A DNA stretch of 64,000 nucleotides from DATNPH01 sp036703315. Its GTDB lineage: Bacteria; Cyanobacteriota; Cyanobacteriia; Cyanobacteriales; Coleofasciculaceae. A program made the translations under genes and the position numbers. The DNA is taken from NCBI GenBank assembly GCA_036703315.1, contig DATNPH010000037.1:46800-110799 (forward strand), written 5' to 3'. Positions 17,350-27,262 of this stretch are shown here, piece by piece. Every line of letters starts with the position of its first letter. Position 1 is the first letter of the stretch. Below the pieces are notes generated by a model. That model ran no database searches and had not been told where the DNA came from. It saw only the letters and a program-made list of their open reading frames with translations.

Positions 17350-18696
17350 TCAACCTGCTCGATGAGTCCAGTTGAGTAGTCCCAGCAATGTAAGTCCTTT
17401 TGTTTGGTGTATGAAAATTCTTCTTGTTTGCCGATAGAATGCACCGACTGCGTAAGAAGCAACAATTTGGGCAGCTACGGTAGCTAAAGCAGCTCCTAAC
17501 CCACCATACGTAGGGATAAGTAAAAAGTTTAAAATAATATTAACAACAGCACCTACTGCTGTTGTTGCTGCCGAAAACTTCATCAATCCCTCTGTTACTA
17601 ACCAAGTTTCTCTAGCGACTCCTAAAGATACAAATAGACCAGCCCAAATATGGACAGTTAATATTGGTCCCGCCTCAGCATAGGAGTTGCCATAGAGTAG
17701 CGTAACAACCCACGTAGACAAAAAGGTAATCGGAATTGCCACGACATACGCTAATACTGAAACGACATCAAAGAGTTTTTGTAGGCGTTCGTAATAAACG
17801 GCTTCACTAATTTCCTTTGCTTGCACGATTGAAGGAAATACTGAATTTACGATTACGCTTGGTACAAAATACCACAACTCAGAAACCTTCACAGCTGCTG
17901 AATATATACCTACCGATTTATCTCCAACCATCCATCCGAGCATTACCTGATCTATACGCATATAAATCATGATTACGATGCCTGACAATATTAATGGCCA
18001 GCTATCTTTGAGTAATACTTTGGCATACTGAAGATTAGCTTGCCAGGCCTTGATAAAATCTCCCTTAACTCGATAAAGAATTAGATAGCAGATGCCGCTT
18101 AATACATACTCCGCAACCATCGCGATCGCAAAAGCTATCAGTGGCGCTCTTATCTGAATTAATACAATTTTGACAACATTCATCGCTATATAAGCAGATG
18201 ACCTTGCCAAGACTGAATATTTTGACTGAATTTGTGACTGGAACCAGTAATCAATAATTTCCAGGGATTGAAAAACTGTTCCTGCTGCAAGAATTCCTAC
18301 TAACCAACGGGTTTCTTGGTTACTAGGACTAGAATTAGGGGTGATTAGAAAAATGACTCCTATTGTTATAAACCATGTCACGATACTACTAATGATCCTG
18401 AGGATAAAAGCAGTACCTAGGGTTTCGTCTTTGCTAGACGGTTCACGCGCCAGATTTCGTATGACAATGTTATCTAATCCCAGTTTAGCGATCGGGAGAG
18501 ACAACCCAACAATGGCAAGGGCAAAGTTGAAGCGACCGAATCGTTCGGGTCCTAAATAACGAGTAATCCACACCCCCACAAGCAAACCCAAACCCATCTG
18601 CACAATTTTTTCGGTAAATAGCCAACTTGTGTTACCAATAATTCGACGCAGATTAGGACTAAATTTCTGACTAACGTCAGTGAGTTTTTTTAACAT
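17350..18696 (-). CDS. Polysaccharide flippase (Wzx/RfbX-like)
   Basis: A 448-residue membrane protein with about twelve hydrophobic segments. The N-terminus NTSWLFTEKIVQMGLGLLVG followed by WITRYLGPERFGRFNFA is characteristic of the oligosaccharide flippase branch of the MOP superfamily, which moves lipid-linked repeat units across the inner membrane. It works with the O-antigen ligase or polymerase encoded next to it and the glycosyltransferases downstream. Named by family only. Confidence 0.88.
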   Translation of the reverse strand: MLKKLTDVSQKFSPNLRRIIGNTSWLFTEKIVQMGLGLLVGVWITRYLGPERFGRFNFALAIVGLSLPIAKLGLDNIVIRNLAREPSSKDETLGTAFILRIISSIVTWFITIGVIFLITPNSSPSNQETRWLVGILAAGTVFQSLEIIDYWFQSQIQSKYSVLARSSAYIAMNVVKIVLIQIRAPLIAFAIAMVAEYVLSGICYLILYRVKGDFIKAWQANLQYAKVLLKDSWPLILSGIVIMIYMRIDQVMLGWMVGDKSVGIYSAAVKVSELWYFVPSVIVNSVFPSIVQAKEISEAVYYERLQKLFDVVSVLAYVVAIPITFLSTWVVTLLYGNSYAEAGPILTVHIWAGLFVSLGVARETWLVTEGLMKFSAATTAVGAVVNIILNFLLIPTYGGLGAALATVAAQIVASYAVGAFYRQTRRIFIHQTKGLTLLGLLNWTHRAG

Positions 18697-18807
18697 CGAA
18701 GCTAATCGATTCCTTACAGAGAAACTGTGATTTTACAACTGAGTTATCAGGCATAACGCATTAATTAAAGTAACATTTTTTTACGGTTAGAATTTGTATT
18801 CATTCAA

Positions 18808-20208
18808 TCAGAAACTCGATTCTAACGAAGTCACTTCTCGCCTATTATCTAGCCTCAAAACATTGCTCTTCTCGGACATGTCTAAGGTTAGCCTCACAGT
18901 TGTGGCTACATACCAAAACCAAATGCTAGTAACCCCGAGAAGACCCGTTTCTGTAAAGTTTGTCATCAGAATATAGGTTAAAAGTAAAAGCGGTAGTCCT
19001 GCTTGAGGTAAACGATTACGGGTTAGATAAACTACGGCTTTAGCAACATTATTAAAAAATGAAAAAGCAAACAGCGACAATCCTAACCAACCTAAATCAA
19101 GAGCAAGATCCAAAAAACCATTGTGAGAATGCATGGGTTGAAACTGGGTTTTAGCTACGATAATGCCACTCCCTGGATTTTCTGCTCCTCGCCAAGGTTG
19201 CCAAAAGCCAGCCATTCCGTAACCGAAAACTGGATGTTGGTTTATTTTATCGATGATGATTGGCCAGAAGTCTGTCCGCCCAGTGAGAGTTAAATCTTTG
19301 TTAAGAGTATCCACGACGATAAATTCCAAGTTTTCTGTGATGATAAGCGTCAAGCAAATACTCACAATCATAAAGAGAATCACAGAGACAAAAGCCCATT
19401 GAACTTTTAGTCTTTTAACAAAACCGAAATATCCCCACAAGCTTATCAAAGCTACGGTTAATACTTTACTTGCCCCACTGCCTCCTTTTTGTAGCGCAAA
19501 CAAAGATAACAGAACAAAACCAATAGAGAGGTAGCGTTGCTTGGGCGAATAAAAAGCCTGCATTAACCACAAGACTGCGGTCTGAGCCATGATAAAGGAG
19601 AATTGATTTTTGTGGCCTAAAATACCACTCCAAGGATTTTGAGAGTCCTTTAAAGCTTGATAAGTGCAGAGGATGACGATAATTATGTTAATCCATCGCC
19701 AAAACCGATAGATTTCTTTCCAGGAATACTGCTTTCCGAAGTAAACACCTAAAATTGAAGTTTCTAAAAAAACCAGAATGGCTTTGAATGTGACTAGCGG
19801 AGTATTTGACCAAAAAACTGAAAAGCTACTATACAAAAGAAATGCAAACAAAAAAGGAGCTTGATAAGCAAGTTTCGTTATAACCTCAATAAAGTCTTTC
19901 AGAGTATAATTAAGCCGTGAAATTAGAATAAAAAAAGCAGTTGCATAAAGACCAAGTTGACCGGCTATAGTCGGAAGCGTTGTGTCCTGTCCTGTCAAAA
20001 CTCGCGGGTGTAACTTGTCAAAGGGCATAATTGTCGCACCTGTTGCACCCGCTATGCTTATAAGAAAAATACCAAACAAGATTATTTCTATTTTAGAAAC
20101 TAGGTTTTGATTTTTACCTGCGTAGTGAAAAAGCACAAAAACATAAAGAAGTCCAACCGCTATTATAAAAACCATAATTAACGGACTACTTAGAATTAGT
20201 TCTTTCAT
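18808..20208 (-). CDS. O-antigen ligase/polymerase family (Wzy/WaaL-like) membrane protein
   Basis: A 466-residue protein with about eleven membrane segments. A large periplasmic loop carries HPVFGYGMAGFWQPW and FQPMHSHNGFLDLALDLGW, the His/Asn-containing signature of this family. It would polymerise or ligate polysaccharide repeats on the periplasmic face. It is the first gene of the minus-strand cluster that continues to 12013. Polymerase versus ligase cannot be separated by sequence alone. Confidence 0.85.
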   Translation of the reverse strand: MKELILSSPLIMVFIIAVGLLYVFVLFHYAGKNQNLVSKIEIILFGIFLISIAGATGATIMPFDKLHPRVLTGQDTTLPTIAGQLGLYATAFFILISRLNYTLKDFIEVITKLAYQAPFLFAFLLYSSFSVFWSNTPLVTFKAILVFLETSILGVYFGKQYSWKEIYRFWRWINIIIVILCTYQALKDSQNPWSGILGHKNQFSFIMAQTAVLWLMQAFYSPKQRYLSIGFVLLSLFALQKGGSGASKVLTVALISLWGYFGFVKRLKVQWAFVSVILFMIVSICLTLIITENLEFIVVDTLNKDLTLTGRTDFWPIIIDKINQHPVFGYGMAGFWQPWRGAENPGSGIIVAKTQFQPMHSHNGFLDLALDLGWLGLSLFAFSFFNNVAKAVVYLTRNRLPQAGLPLLLLTYILMTNFTETGLLGVTSIWFWYVATTVRLTLDMSEKSNVLRLDNRREVTSLESSF

Positions 20209-20234
20209 AGGTTTGATGGTTTTTTATTCAAAAC

Positions 20235-20420
20235 TTACCAGAAGATTTAGGTATGAATCCTGTTGGTGCTCTTGTGACCGTAGTGGAATGAGTTTGTGGG
20301 ACATAGTTCGGCAGGGTATGAGCACCGCCAAACTTGATGTAGTCTGGCAGGACGTGAGAGCGGTCAAGGACTGTTCGGGAAGCCACAGTATCCTTGGGAG
20401 TAAGTCATCCGTTCTGTATA
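20235..20420 (+). mobile_element. Possible IS200/IS605-type right-end relic
   Basis: A short in-frame tail (DLGMNPVGALVTVVE, then TGA at about 20269) precedes a structured GC-richer stretch ending in CGGGAAGCCACAG and GGGAGTAAGTCATCC. This layout resembles the 3' end of tnpB elements in cyanobacteria. No transposase body remains. The assignment rests on resemblance only. The remainder of the 449 bp gap 20209-20657 contains nothing I recognise. Confidence 0.3.
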
Positions 20421-20657
20421 GCGGTTCTTGGTTGAGTGCAATACACCCCTATCCCTCTTGTCCTCCTTATCTGTTTCCCATAATCTCTATATTCCATCTC
20501 AGTGAGAACCGCTTTACAAGCCTATAGTAGGAGTGTTAGTCCAGGCTGATGTTTTTCCCTCAACGCTCTCTCCGGATGTGACTTTATAGTACCTGTAAAT
20601 TTATATGTCTACGCTATGCTGGAATCGCGCTTTTGTGGGTAAGGAAAAATCAGTCAT

Positions 20658-21482
20658 ATGAATCGGGTATTTTCAGGACCATTAAGTGTAGAAAAGTTAA
20701 CAATCACGATCGCCGATTTACCGAAGTCATTGCAAGGTACAAAACTTGTACAGCTTTCAGATTTGCATTACGATGGCTTGCGGTTATCGGAAAATCTGCT
20801 AGCTCAGGCGATTGAGGCGAGTAATCAGGCTGAACCCGATTTAGTCCTGTTAACGGGCGACTACGTGACTGACGACCCGAAGCCAATTCACAAGCTGGTA
20901 CAACGTCTGAAACATTTGCAAAGTCGTGCTGGGATGTATGCTGTACTGGGCAACCATGACCATTGGCGCTACTGTTTAAAAACTGAAGTGATTGATGCCC
21001 TAACTAGCATTAGGGTGCGAGTTTTATGGAATGAGATAGCTTATCCCTTGGGGCGAGAACTACCCATCGTAGGACTAGCGGATCTATGGTCGCGTGAGTT
21101 TGACCCTGCACCTGTGATGAACCAACTTGACCCCAATACACCTTGCATCGTTTTATCTCACAATCCTGACACGGCTGAACCGTTGCAGCAATGGCGAGTG
21201 GATTTGCAGCTATCTGGTCATACTCATGGTGGTCAAATTGTAATTCCAGGAATTGGACCGCTCGCAGTAGTACTTAAAAAGCTTCAGCCGTATCTTCCCA
21301 AGCGAGTGCAGCGCCGGATACCTTACATGAGGGAATGTGTCAGCGTAGTTGAGCATTGGGAATGGGCAAAAGGATTGCATCAGGTGGGTCAAAACCAACT
21401 GTATATCAATCGTGGTCTAGGTACTTACGCACCCGGACGCCTGTTTTGTGCGCCAGAAGTTACAATCATTACTTTGGTTTAG
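20658..21482 (+). CDS. Calcineurin-like metallophosphoesterase (YaeI/YkuE-like)
   Basis: A 274-residue binuclear metallophosphoesterase. All core blocks are visible: QLSDLHYD (DxH), LLTGDYVTD (GD), VLGNHDHW (GNHD), VLSHNPD and LSGHTHGGQI (GHxH). Members of this branch act on phospholipid-linked substrates such as UDP-diacylglucosamine or on cyclic nucleotides, and the sequence does not decide between them. No signal peptide. It is monocistronic and convergent with cupB. Confidence 0.88.
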   Translation: MNRVFSGPLSVEKLTITIADLPKSLQGTKLVQLSDLHYDGLRLSENLLAQAIEASNQAEPDLVLLTGDYVTDDPKPIHKLVQRLKHLQSRAGMYAVLGNHDHWRYCLKTEVIDALTSIRVRVLWNEIAYPLGRELPIVGLADLWSREFDPAPVMNQLDPNTPCIVLSHNPDTAEPLQQWRVDLQLSGHTHGGQIVIPGIGPLAVVLKKLQPYLPKRVQRRIPYMRECVSVVEHWEWAKGLHQVGQNQLYINRGLGTYAPGRLFCAPEVTIITLV

Positions 21483-21634
21483 GCGATTAGAACGAATTAT
21501 CTACTTAAGGTTCTTGGCTTAACGTCCTTAAACCTAAGTGTAACTCTGCAACCAAGCTGTTACATCCGCTGTACTAGTAAAATCTAGCATTGTCTCTTCT
21601 AGATTTTCTAATTGATTAACTTACATCTTGCACC

Positions 21635-21716
21635 ACCCCCCTAGCCCCCCTTGTAAAGGGGGGAACAAGAGTTGGAAATTGGCTTCCCCCCGAACTCGCG
21701 GGGGGACTGAGGGGGG
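21635..21716. repeat. C/G-tract interspersed repeat
   Basis: Pyrimidine tracts CCCCCCTAGCCCCCC and TTGTAAAGGGGGG are followed, after a short spacer, by GCTTCCCCCC and GCGGGGGGAC then GAGGGGGG. The C and G tracts can pair in several registers. This is a recognisable cyanobacterial intergenic repeat style. It lies in the 444 bp gap 21483-21926 between convergent genes. Confidence 0.6.
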
Positions 21717-21854
21717 TCAACGACGATTGAGAATATCAGGTACAAGATCTCAGTTAAAGGATAATCGATTTAAGCAATCACTCATAGAGGAAGGCAACGG
21801 GGAAAGTTGTCTCTATACCTGCCCTCAACTTGCCTGGAGCGTCGATTTTCTTAT

Positions 21855-21892
21855 GAGAAAAGACTTCTTAGGCGATCAAAAAGTCTTTTCTC
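21855..21892. terminator. Hairpin between convergent genes, possible bidirectional terminator
   Basis: GAGAAAAGACTT (21855-21866) and AAGTCTTTTCTC (21881-21892) form a 12 bp perfect stem with a 14 nt loop. It lies 35 bp downstream of the cupB stop and also downstream of the metallophosphoesterase. There is no long U-tract, so the terminator role is inferred from position. Confidence 0.5.
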
Positions 21893-21926
21893 TGTTGCCT
21901 CTAAAAAGCGATCGCTCCTTTCTCAG

Positions 21927-23063
21927 CTAAGTGTTAACATCATTCAACCGTGAAGTCATAAACCGATCCATCCAGCTTTCCAGATAGACTCGATTTTTCT
22001 CCTGTTGCTGTGGATCAGTCGTATTAAGCGGATAAGGTGCAAGCCCAAATATTGTTGCAGTGGTTACACAGAACATCGACTTCTGGAAACTTATACAAAT
22101 CTGCACTCGCAAATCATCCTCACCCCGACGCGATCGCTTCTTATAGACATCGTGGATATAGTCAGGAAGATAATGCCGCATATCCTGCATCAGTAGCGTC
22201 GGCGGAATTCCTGCACCACCAACCGGTAAGGGGTCAGCATACAATGCCCCATAAGCAAATCGGCTTTGATCCGGAGAAATCTGACTTGCCTGAGCATTGA
22301 AAGAAACCGTTCCCAGGAAAGGTGTCCCCCTAAAGAAAACTGCCTCTACATAAGGTATTGCTGTATCGGGTAAGAACGTCAAACCAGCCGATTTTGGAAT
22401 GATTTCATACGCCTTCCCCCCAACATTTGCCGCATAGGTAATCGGTTTATCCGCTGCCTCTACCAATCCTGCCCGAATATGCTCTACCACATCATAAATC
22501 GATGTAATTTTCCCCTTATCATAATACTCAGACAGAGAAAGGAACATATCACTCATCACCCGCCAGAATTGCCCTAACCCACTGTAGAAAGCCATCTGGC
22601 GCGCTTGTTCAAGCAAAAAGTCAGGAAAGAGTACAGCAACTCCCTGAATTAGAGGGTTATTCTTAAACTTGGCTTGGATAGCTTGTTGCGATCGCCTCTC
22701 AAACTCTGGTGAATCCACATAGGCATCTAACCCACCACCACCGTGCCAGAACATGGCTTTCATGCAGTATTCGGCATACTCAAAATTAATGCGGTCATGC
22801 CACCAGTGACGCAATAACTTCTTGAGTGAAATTTCTCCATTAAAGTATTTGAAAAAGGGAAAAAACACTAAGAATTGATTTTCTGCAATGTAGTTGAGAT
22901 TGCGAGAATAGGCATCTAGAACAATGCCATAGCTATGAAGAATTCCAACAACTTCCTCGACATTATCGGGTGAATCTGGCAGTAAGGCACCACCAGTGAG
23001 CAACCGCTCAATATATGACTCTAACGGATGAATTTTTCGAGATTTTCTTTTGCTAATAACCAT
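21927..23063 (-). CDS. cupB: CO2 hydration protein CupB/ChpX (NDH-1MS')
   Basis: Cup proteins carry a Zn site and convert CO2 to bicarbonate at the NDH-1M complex, driven by photosynthetic electron flow. The 378-residue sequence has family hallmarks such as SYIERLLTGGALLPDS, HWWHDRINFEYAEYCMKAMF and FRGTPFLGTVSFN. Conserved His residues in the HWWHD block are candidate metal ligands. I favour CupB (constitutive, low-affinity) over CupA because of the shorter length, the absence of cupS and the divergent position next to ccmK, an arrangement I recall from Nostoc. It ends the ndhF4-ndhD4-cupB unit. Confidence 0.82.
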   Translation of the reverse strand: MVISKRKSRKIHPLESYIERLLTGGALLPDSPDNVEEVVGILHSYGIVLDAYSRNLNYIAENQFLVFFPFFKYFNGEISLKKLLRHWWHDRINFEYAEYCMKAMFWHGGGGLDAYVDSPEFERRSQQAIQAKFKNNPLIQGVAVLFPDFLLEQARQMAFYSGLGQFWRVMSDMFLSLSEYYDKGKITSIYDVVEHIRAGLVEAADKPITYAANVGGKAYEIIPKSAGLTFLPDTAIPYVEAVFFRGTPFLGTVSFNAQASQISPDQSRFAYGALYADPLPVGGAGIPPTLLMQDMRHYLPDYIHDVYKKRSRRGEDDLRVQICISFQKSMFCVTTATIFGLAPYPLNTTDPQQQEKNRVYLESWMDRFMTSRLNDVNT

Positions 23064-23086
23064 CTAATTCTCTTGAGCAAACGGTT

Positions 23087-24613
23087 TTATAAAGGGGTTT
23101 CCAAAGTAGGTTGTAATCCTGTACTATCCGACGATTGAAGAGCAACCGTTGGTGGCGTCGGAACCAAAGCCGCTGTCGTCTTCTCTGAGAGCGCAACCAG
23201 CCATCCTGGCTGTATTCCTAGGATGACAATCAAAATCGCTAAAATAATTCCTGGCAGACGCTCTTTCCAGAGCACTTTAGGCAAATCGATCACCCGTGCA
23301 GATAGACGCCCAAAAAAGGCACGATCGAGCAGTCGTAATAGATAAACAGCCGTTAAGCCCGTGCCAAGCATGCATAGAATGGTTTGCACTGGAAATACCG
23401 GAAAACTGCCCCGAAACACCAGAAATTCGGAGATGAACCCCACCATCCCAGGAATTCCTGCACTTGCCATCACACCCAAAATCATCAAGCTACCAATCAG
23501 TGGTAAGCCCCGTTCTGGGTTTAATAGACCGTTGAGGACATCCAAATCTCGTGAGCCAGTCTTTTTATACACGATACCTACCAGCAAAAACAGTAGCGCT
23601 GATATCAAACCGTGACTCACCATCTGGAGAACAGCAGCCACTAGCGAGAGTGGTGTTGCGGCAGCCGCAGCAAGGAGGATAAAACCCATGTGACCCACAG
23701 AGCTATAGGCAACCATTTTTTTCATGTCGATTTGGGCGATCGCATTAAATGAACCGTAAAGCACACTCACTACTGCCCAAATTGCTAACCCGATTGCCAC
23801 TGATGCCCAAGCATCAGGAAACAAGCCCAACCCAAATCGCAATAAACCATAGGTACCTAACTTCAGTAACACCCCCGCTAACAGAATCGAAATCGGTGTT
23901 GATGCCTCAACGTGGGCATCGGGTAACCAGGTATGGAACGGTACAAATGGAATTTTGATGCCAAAACCAACTAGAAGTGCTCCCAGTAGCAGCAATTGCT
24001 GAGATTTTGGTAGTAAAGATGCAACAGCAACAGTATCTGCATAGGCAAAGCTGTTGGCTCCACCCAAAAACACCACGCCCAAGAATGCTGCCAGAATCAG
24101 TGCTCCGGAAACTGCTGTATAGAGGAGAAATTTAGTTGCTGCATAGCCTCGTCGCTGCCCTCCCCAAATTGCAATTAACAAATACAGGGGAATCAGTTCC
24201 AGCTCATAAAACAGGAAAAACAACAGCAAATCTTGAGCCAGGAAGGCACCAGCCACTCCGGCATTCAACAACAAAATCAACGAGTAATAGAATCGAGGTC
24301 GGTTGATCGTTTCATCGGTGCTGTAGAGGGCAATCACGGTCAGCAAACCATTTAAAAGTAGCAATGGCAAAGACAGACCATCTACCCCTAGACTATAGGT
24401 CAACCCTAAGGCTTCAATCCAGGGCAGATTTTCCTGAAACTGCTGGCTTACCTCACTAGGGTTAAACTGCAACAGCAGTACAACTGACCAGATCAAGACC
24501 CCAATCGTTACTGCTATTGCCACTTGACGAGCACTCTTAGATGTCACGGTTCCGGGCCAAAACCCTACGAGAGCGGCACTGATTATTGGCACCCAAATCA
24601 AGGCACTTAGCAT
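23087..24613 (-). CDS. ndhD4: NAD(P)H-quinone oxidoreductase subunit D4 (NDH-1MS')
   Basis: A 508-residue, roughly 14-helix antiporter-like subunit of the NDH-1 membrane arm. Family segments include LSLPLLLLNGLLTVIALYST, LLFFLFYELELIPLYLLIAI (Glu in the proton path), LPDAHVEASTPISILLAGVL and KKMVAYSSVGHMGF. It pairs with NdhF4 and CupB in the CO2-uptake form of the complex rather than in respiration. It lies 23 bp upstream of cupB and 82 bp downstream of ndhF4. D4 versus D3 is inferred from context. Confidence 0.85.
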   Translation of the reverse strand: MLSALIWVPIISAALVGFWPGTVTSKSARQVAIAVTIGVLIWSVVLLLQFNPSEVSQQFQENLPWIEALGLTYSLGVDGLSLPLLLLNGLLTVIALYSTDETINRPRFYYSLILLLNAGVAGAFLAQDLLLFFLFYELELIPLYLLIAIWGGQRRGYAATKFLLYTAVSGALILAAFLGVVFLGGANSFAYADTVAVASLLPKSQQLLLLGALLVGFGIKIPFVPFHTWLPDAHVEASTPISILLAGVLLKLGTYGLLRFGLGLFPDAWASVAIGLAIWAVVSVLYGSFNAIAQIDMKKMVAYSSVGHMGFILLAAAAATPLSLVAAVLQMVSHGLISALLFLLVGIVYKKTGSRDLDVLNGLLNPERGLPLIGSLMILGVMASAGIPGMVGFISEFLVFRGSFPVFPVQTILCMLGTGLTAVYLLRLLDRAFFGRLSARVIDLPKVLWKERLPGIILAILIVILGIQPGWLVALSEKTTAALVPTPPTVALQSSDSTGLQPTLETPL

Positions 24614-24695
24614 AAAATGACCAGTCTCCTAAAAAAATGTCTTTTGCTAATGGCTAATAGCTAGCAACGAACAATTTGCAATTAGCCAGTGACTA

Positions 24696-26591
24696 CTAAC
24701 CTTTAAGTAATGACAACTGATCTAAAGACCACTGACTCAACGACCATTGATTCAAAGGCCAGATCATTAGAAGAGCTAGAAGGCTAACGCCTAGCAGGAT
24801 AGTCAGTGCATAAAACTGTGTCTTACCCGAAGTGTTGTACTTCAATGTCTGACCACTAATAACTGTGGCAAGACCAACTAGGTTGACAAATCCATCGACA
24901 ATATACCGATCAAACCATGCAGTGATTTTAGAGAACGAGCCAACGGCAAAAACTACAGTTACGCGGTAAAGGCGATCGACATAAAAGTCGTATGCCAATA
25001 AGTCCTGCACAAATTTTACGGGAATCAGAACAGACCGCGACCAAGTTCTGGGCAGGTAAACAACTGCCCCCAAAGTGCAACCCAGGATACTAGAGCTTAC
25101 CAACAACAACTGAGGTGTTTGAATGAGGAACTCGTACTTTGAGGGAGGCAACAGTGATAGTTGCTGTAGTGCTAGAGGCGTCATGAGTGTCAGCACGGTT
25201 AACGTCACCATAGGCAATGCCATCGGCCAAGCAACCTCTGGTGCCCGACGCGTTTTAGGCTGAGGCTTGCCTAGGAAAACTAGACGATACACACGGGTTA
25301 AACCAAATGCAGTAATGCCGTTGACCAACAGAAAGACTGCCACGAGCCAGGGATGGTAAACCCACAACGCATTAATCCCTTTACTCAAAGCCCAGTAGCC
25401 TCCCAGCGGCAACAGTCCGACCAAACCAGCGGTACCTACGACAAAGGCACTAGTCGTGGCAGGCATCCGGGACCACAGACCTCCCATTTCTGTAAGGTTT
25501 TGGTTATTCGTGGTGAGAATGACCGAGCCAGTACTCATAAACAACAGACCTTTGGCAACCGCATGAGCAAGTAGCAACGCAGCAGCAACGTCAGCTCGCT
25601 GTAAACCAACCGAGATAAACACTAAACCCAGCCAAGCACTGGTGGTGTGGGAGAGGGCACGCTTAATGTCAATTTGGGCAATGGCAACAAAAGAGGCTCC
25701 AATCGCCGTTACTGTTCCGATTACCACTAAGACTATTGATGCCACGGGTGATAGGGCTAAAATCGGCTCCAGCTGAATCAGCACATAAGCACCGCAACTT
25801 ACAACTAGAGAATTTCGCAATACGGAGGCGGGATTTGGTCCCTCCATCGCCTCATCGAGCCACAAATGCAACGGGAATTGGGCACATTTACCAAGGGGTG
25901 CAGCAATCAGTGCCAATCCTAACAATGTTGCTGTTAAAGGCCGGAGATTCGCTGTCCTTGCCCACTCATACAAGTCAGGAAAATTCAAACTTCCCGCCAG
26001 AGTTGCCAGCGCTACAAGGCCCATCAAAAGGATGATGTCGCCCACCCGCTTCGTTAAAAAGGCATCTCGCGCTGCTGTTACTACCAAAGGCTGTGCATAC
26101 CAAAAGCCCACGAGTAAATAGGTGCTTAGCGTGAGCATCTCCAGTAGGGCATAGCTGAGGAATAAGGAATCACTGATAGCAATCCCAGTCATTGCCGCTT
26201 CGAAAAATCCTACTAAGGCAAAGAAGCGAGCTAACGCCCAATCCTTTTCCATGTATCCCAACGCATACAGTTGCGCCAATAAACTTAAGCTGGTAACAAC
26301 CTCCATTGCCCCGGCACTTATCGGCGAGATGGTAATCGCCAAAGATATATCTACATCCGCGACATGGAGCCAGTGAAACACTATCTCTTGCGATGGCTGG
26401 TTTAATGCCACCCCTAAGATGAACCAGCCATGAACACAAGCCAAAACTGTCATCAACAGGTTAAAATAAGCAGCCGGTCGGGGACCAGTGCGACGAATTA
26501 CTCCTGTTGCCCAGGGTAGGCTTAAAATCGCACCGACTAAACCATAAAAAGGTATCCACCAACTTGTTTGAGTGAGAAACTCCTGAATCAC
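24696..26591 (-). CDS. ndhF4: NAD(P)H-quinone oxidoreductase subunit F4 (NDH-1MS')
   Basis: A 631-residue NuoL/NdhF-type membrane subunit. Visible blocks are YALLEMLTLSTYLLVGFWYA, FLTKRVGDIILLMG, FPLHLWLDEAMEGPNPASVL and IAQIDIKRALSHTTSAWLG. The divergent N-terminus (PWATGVIRRTGPRPAAYFN) is that of the CO2-uptake F3/F4 branch and not respiratory NdhF1. The start is GTG at 26591 with AGGTAGGA upstream. It is divergent from ccmK2 across 671 bp. F4 rather than F3 rests on the neighbouring cupB-type gene and lack of cupS. Confidence 0.85.
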   Translation of the reverse strand: MIQEFLTQTSWWIPFYGLVGAILSLPWATGVIRRTGPRPAAYFNLLMTVLACVHGWFILGVALNQPSQEIVFHWLHVADVDISLAITISPISAGAMEVVTSLSLLAQLYALGYMEKDWALARFFALVGFFEAAMTGIAISDSLFLSYALLEMLTLSTYLLVGFWYAQPLVVTAARDAFLTKRVGDIILLMGLVALATLAGSLNFPDLYEWARTANLRPLTATLLGLALIAAPLGKCAQFPLHLWLDEAMEGPNPASVLRNSLVVSCGAYVLIQLEPILALSPVASIVLVVIGTVTAIGASFVAIAQIDIKRALSHTTSAWLGLVFISVGLQRADVAAALLLAHAVAKGLLFMSTGSVILTTNNQNLTEMGGLWSRMPATTSAFVVGTAGLVGLLPLGGYWALSKGINALWVYHPWLVAVFLLVNGITAFGLTRVYRLVFLGKPQPKTRRAPEVAWPMALPMVTLTVLTLMTPLALQQLSLLPPSKYEFLIQTPQLLLVSSSILGCTLGAVVYLPRTWSRSVLIPVKFVQDLLAYDFYVDRLYRVTVVFAVGSFSKITAWFDRYIVDGFVNLVGLATVISGQTLKYNTSGKTQFYALTILLGVSLLALLMIWPLNQWSLSQWSLDQLSLLKG

Positions 26592-27262
26592 ACTTTCCTA
26601 CCTCACTGTTTTTTATTAATTAGAATTGAGTGAAAAAATCTAGCTTTTTTTAATTAAAACGAAAATTATTGTCGCTATTAAGCTAATAATTTTCTATCTA
26701 TTATTATTAGTTATTTTAGAGATTTCAATTTTAGCAGCTAAGGGATTTTCCAAAAAATTTTGGGATAGTCACAGCAAACTTTCCTGACCTAGTACCACAA
26801 CTCAATAGTTTACCTGTACAAGTAACCCTGATGTAACCTATAACAGCAGCTTATGACTCAAAATAGCTATCCTCTGGGTCTTTAGGTGGATCTAGCCAAG
26901 GGTTTCCCCATGACCTATAGGTTTTCCCTTGATTGGCAAGTTTGAAGAATTTTGGGTATTAGAAGGCTAGCTTATAGAATATTTATAAAAAAATTATAAA
27001 GCAAAAGCAACCATTCTCCAAAACGGTGAATTTTCGTTAACTCATATCACTGGCAAATGATGATTGTTAAGTTTTTTTAACCTCTTTCATTGAGAATTAT
27101 TATAATAAATTATATTGATTAAGTATGCCAAGCTTCTCTATGCTTGGATTAGCTCTTAAATGAGAGAGCCAATCCAAGCTAAAAAATGGGCATCCTGTCC
27201 AATTTTTGCTTAAAGCTGATTTGCACACTTGTATTTAACTAATCCACTAGGAGAAAAGAGCA
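26592..27262. promoter_or_regulatory. Shared divergent regulatory region of ndhF4 and ccmK2
   Basis: A 671 bp gene-free, very AT-rich region between the two arms of the CO2-concentrating island. It contains GTTAAGTTTTTTTAAC near 27066-27081, a small inverted repeat of the kind LysR proteins often bind, and two overlapping hairpins close to ccmK2 described separately. No small ORF of note is seen. Promoters for both directions must lie here. Confidence 0.6.
27128..27179 (+). promoter_or_regulatory. Mutually exclusive hairpins in the ccmK2 leader
   Basis: CCAAGC (27128-27133) can pair with GCTTGG (27142-27147). The same GCTTGG can instead pair with CCAAGC at 27174-27179 as part of a longer imperfect stem: CTTGGATT-A-GCTCT (27143-27156) with AGAGC-C-AATCCAAG (27165-27178), 13 of 14 pairs. 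The block ends 83 bp before the ccmK2 ATG. The pairing is seen; a switching role is inferred. Confidence 0.45.

Noticed and set aside
20213..20527. 104-codon plus-strand open frame
   Set aside because: Composition is irregular, no family is recognised, and the frame runs across the possible IS right-end relic in a different reading frame.
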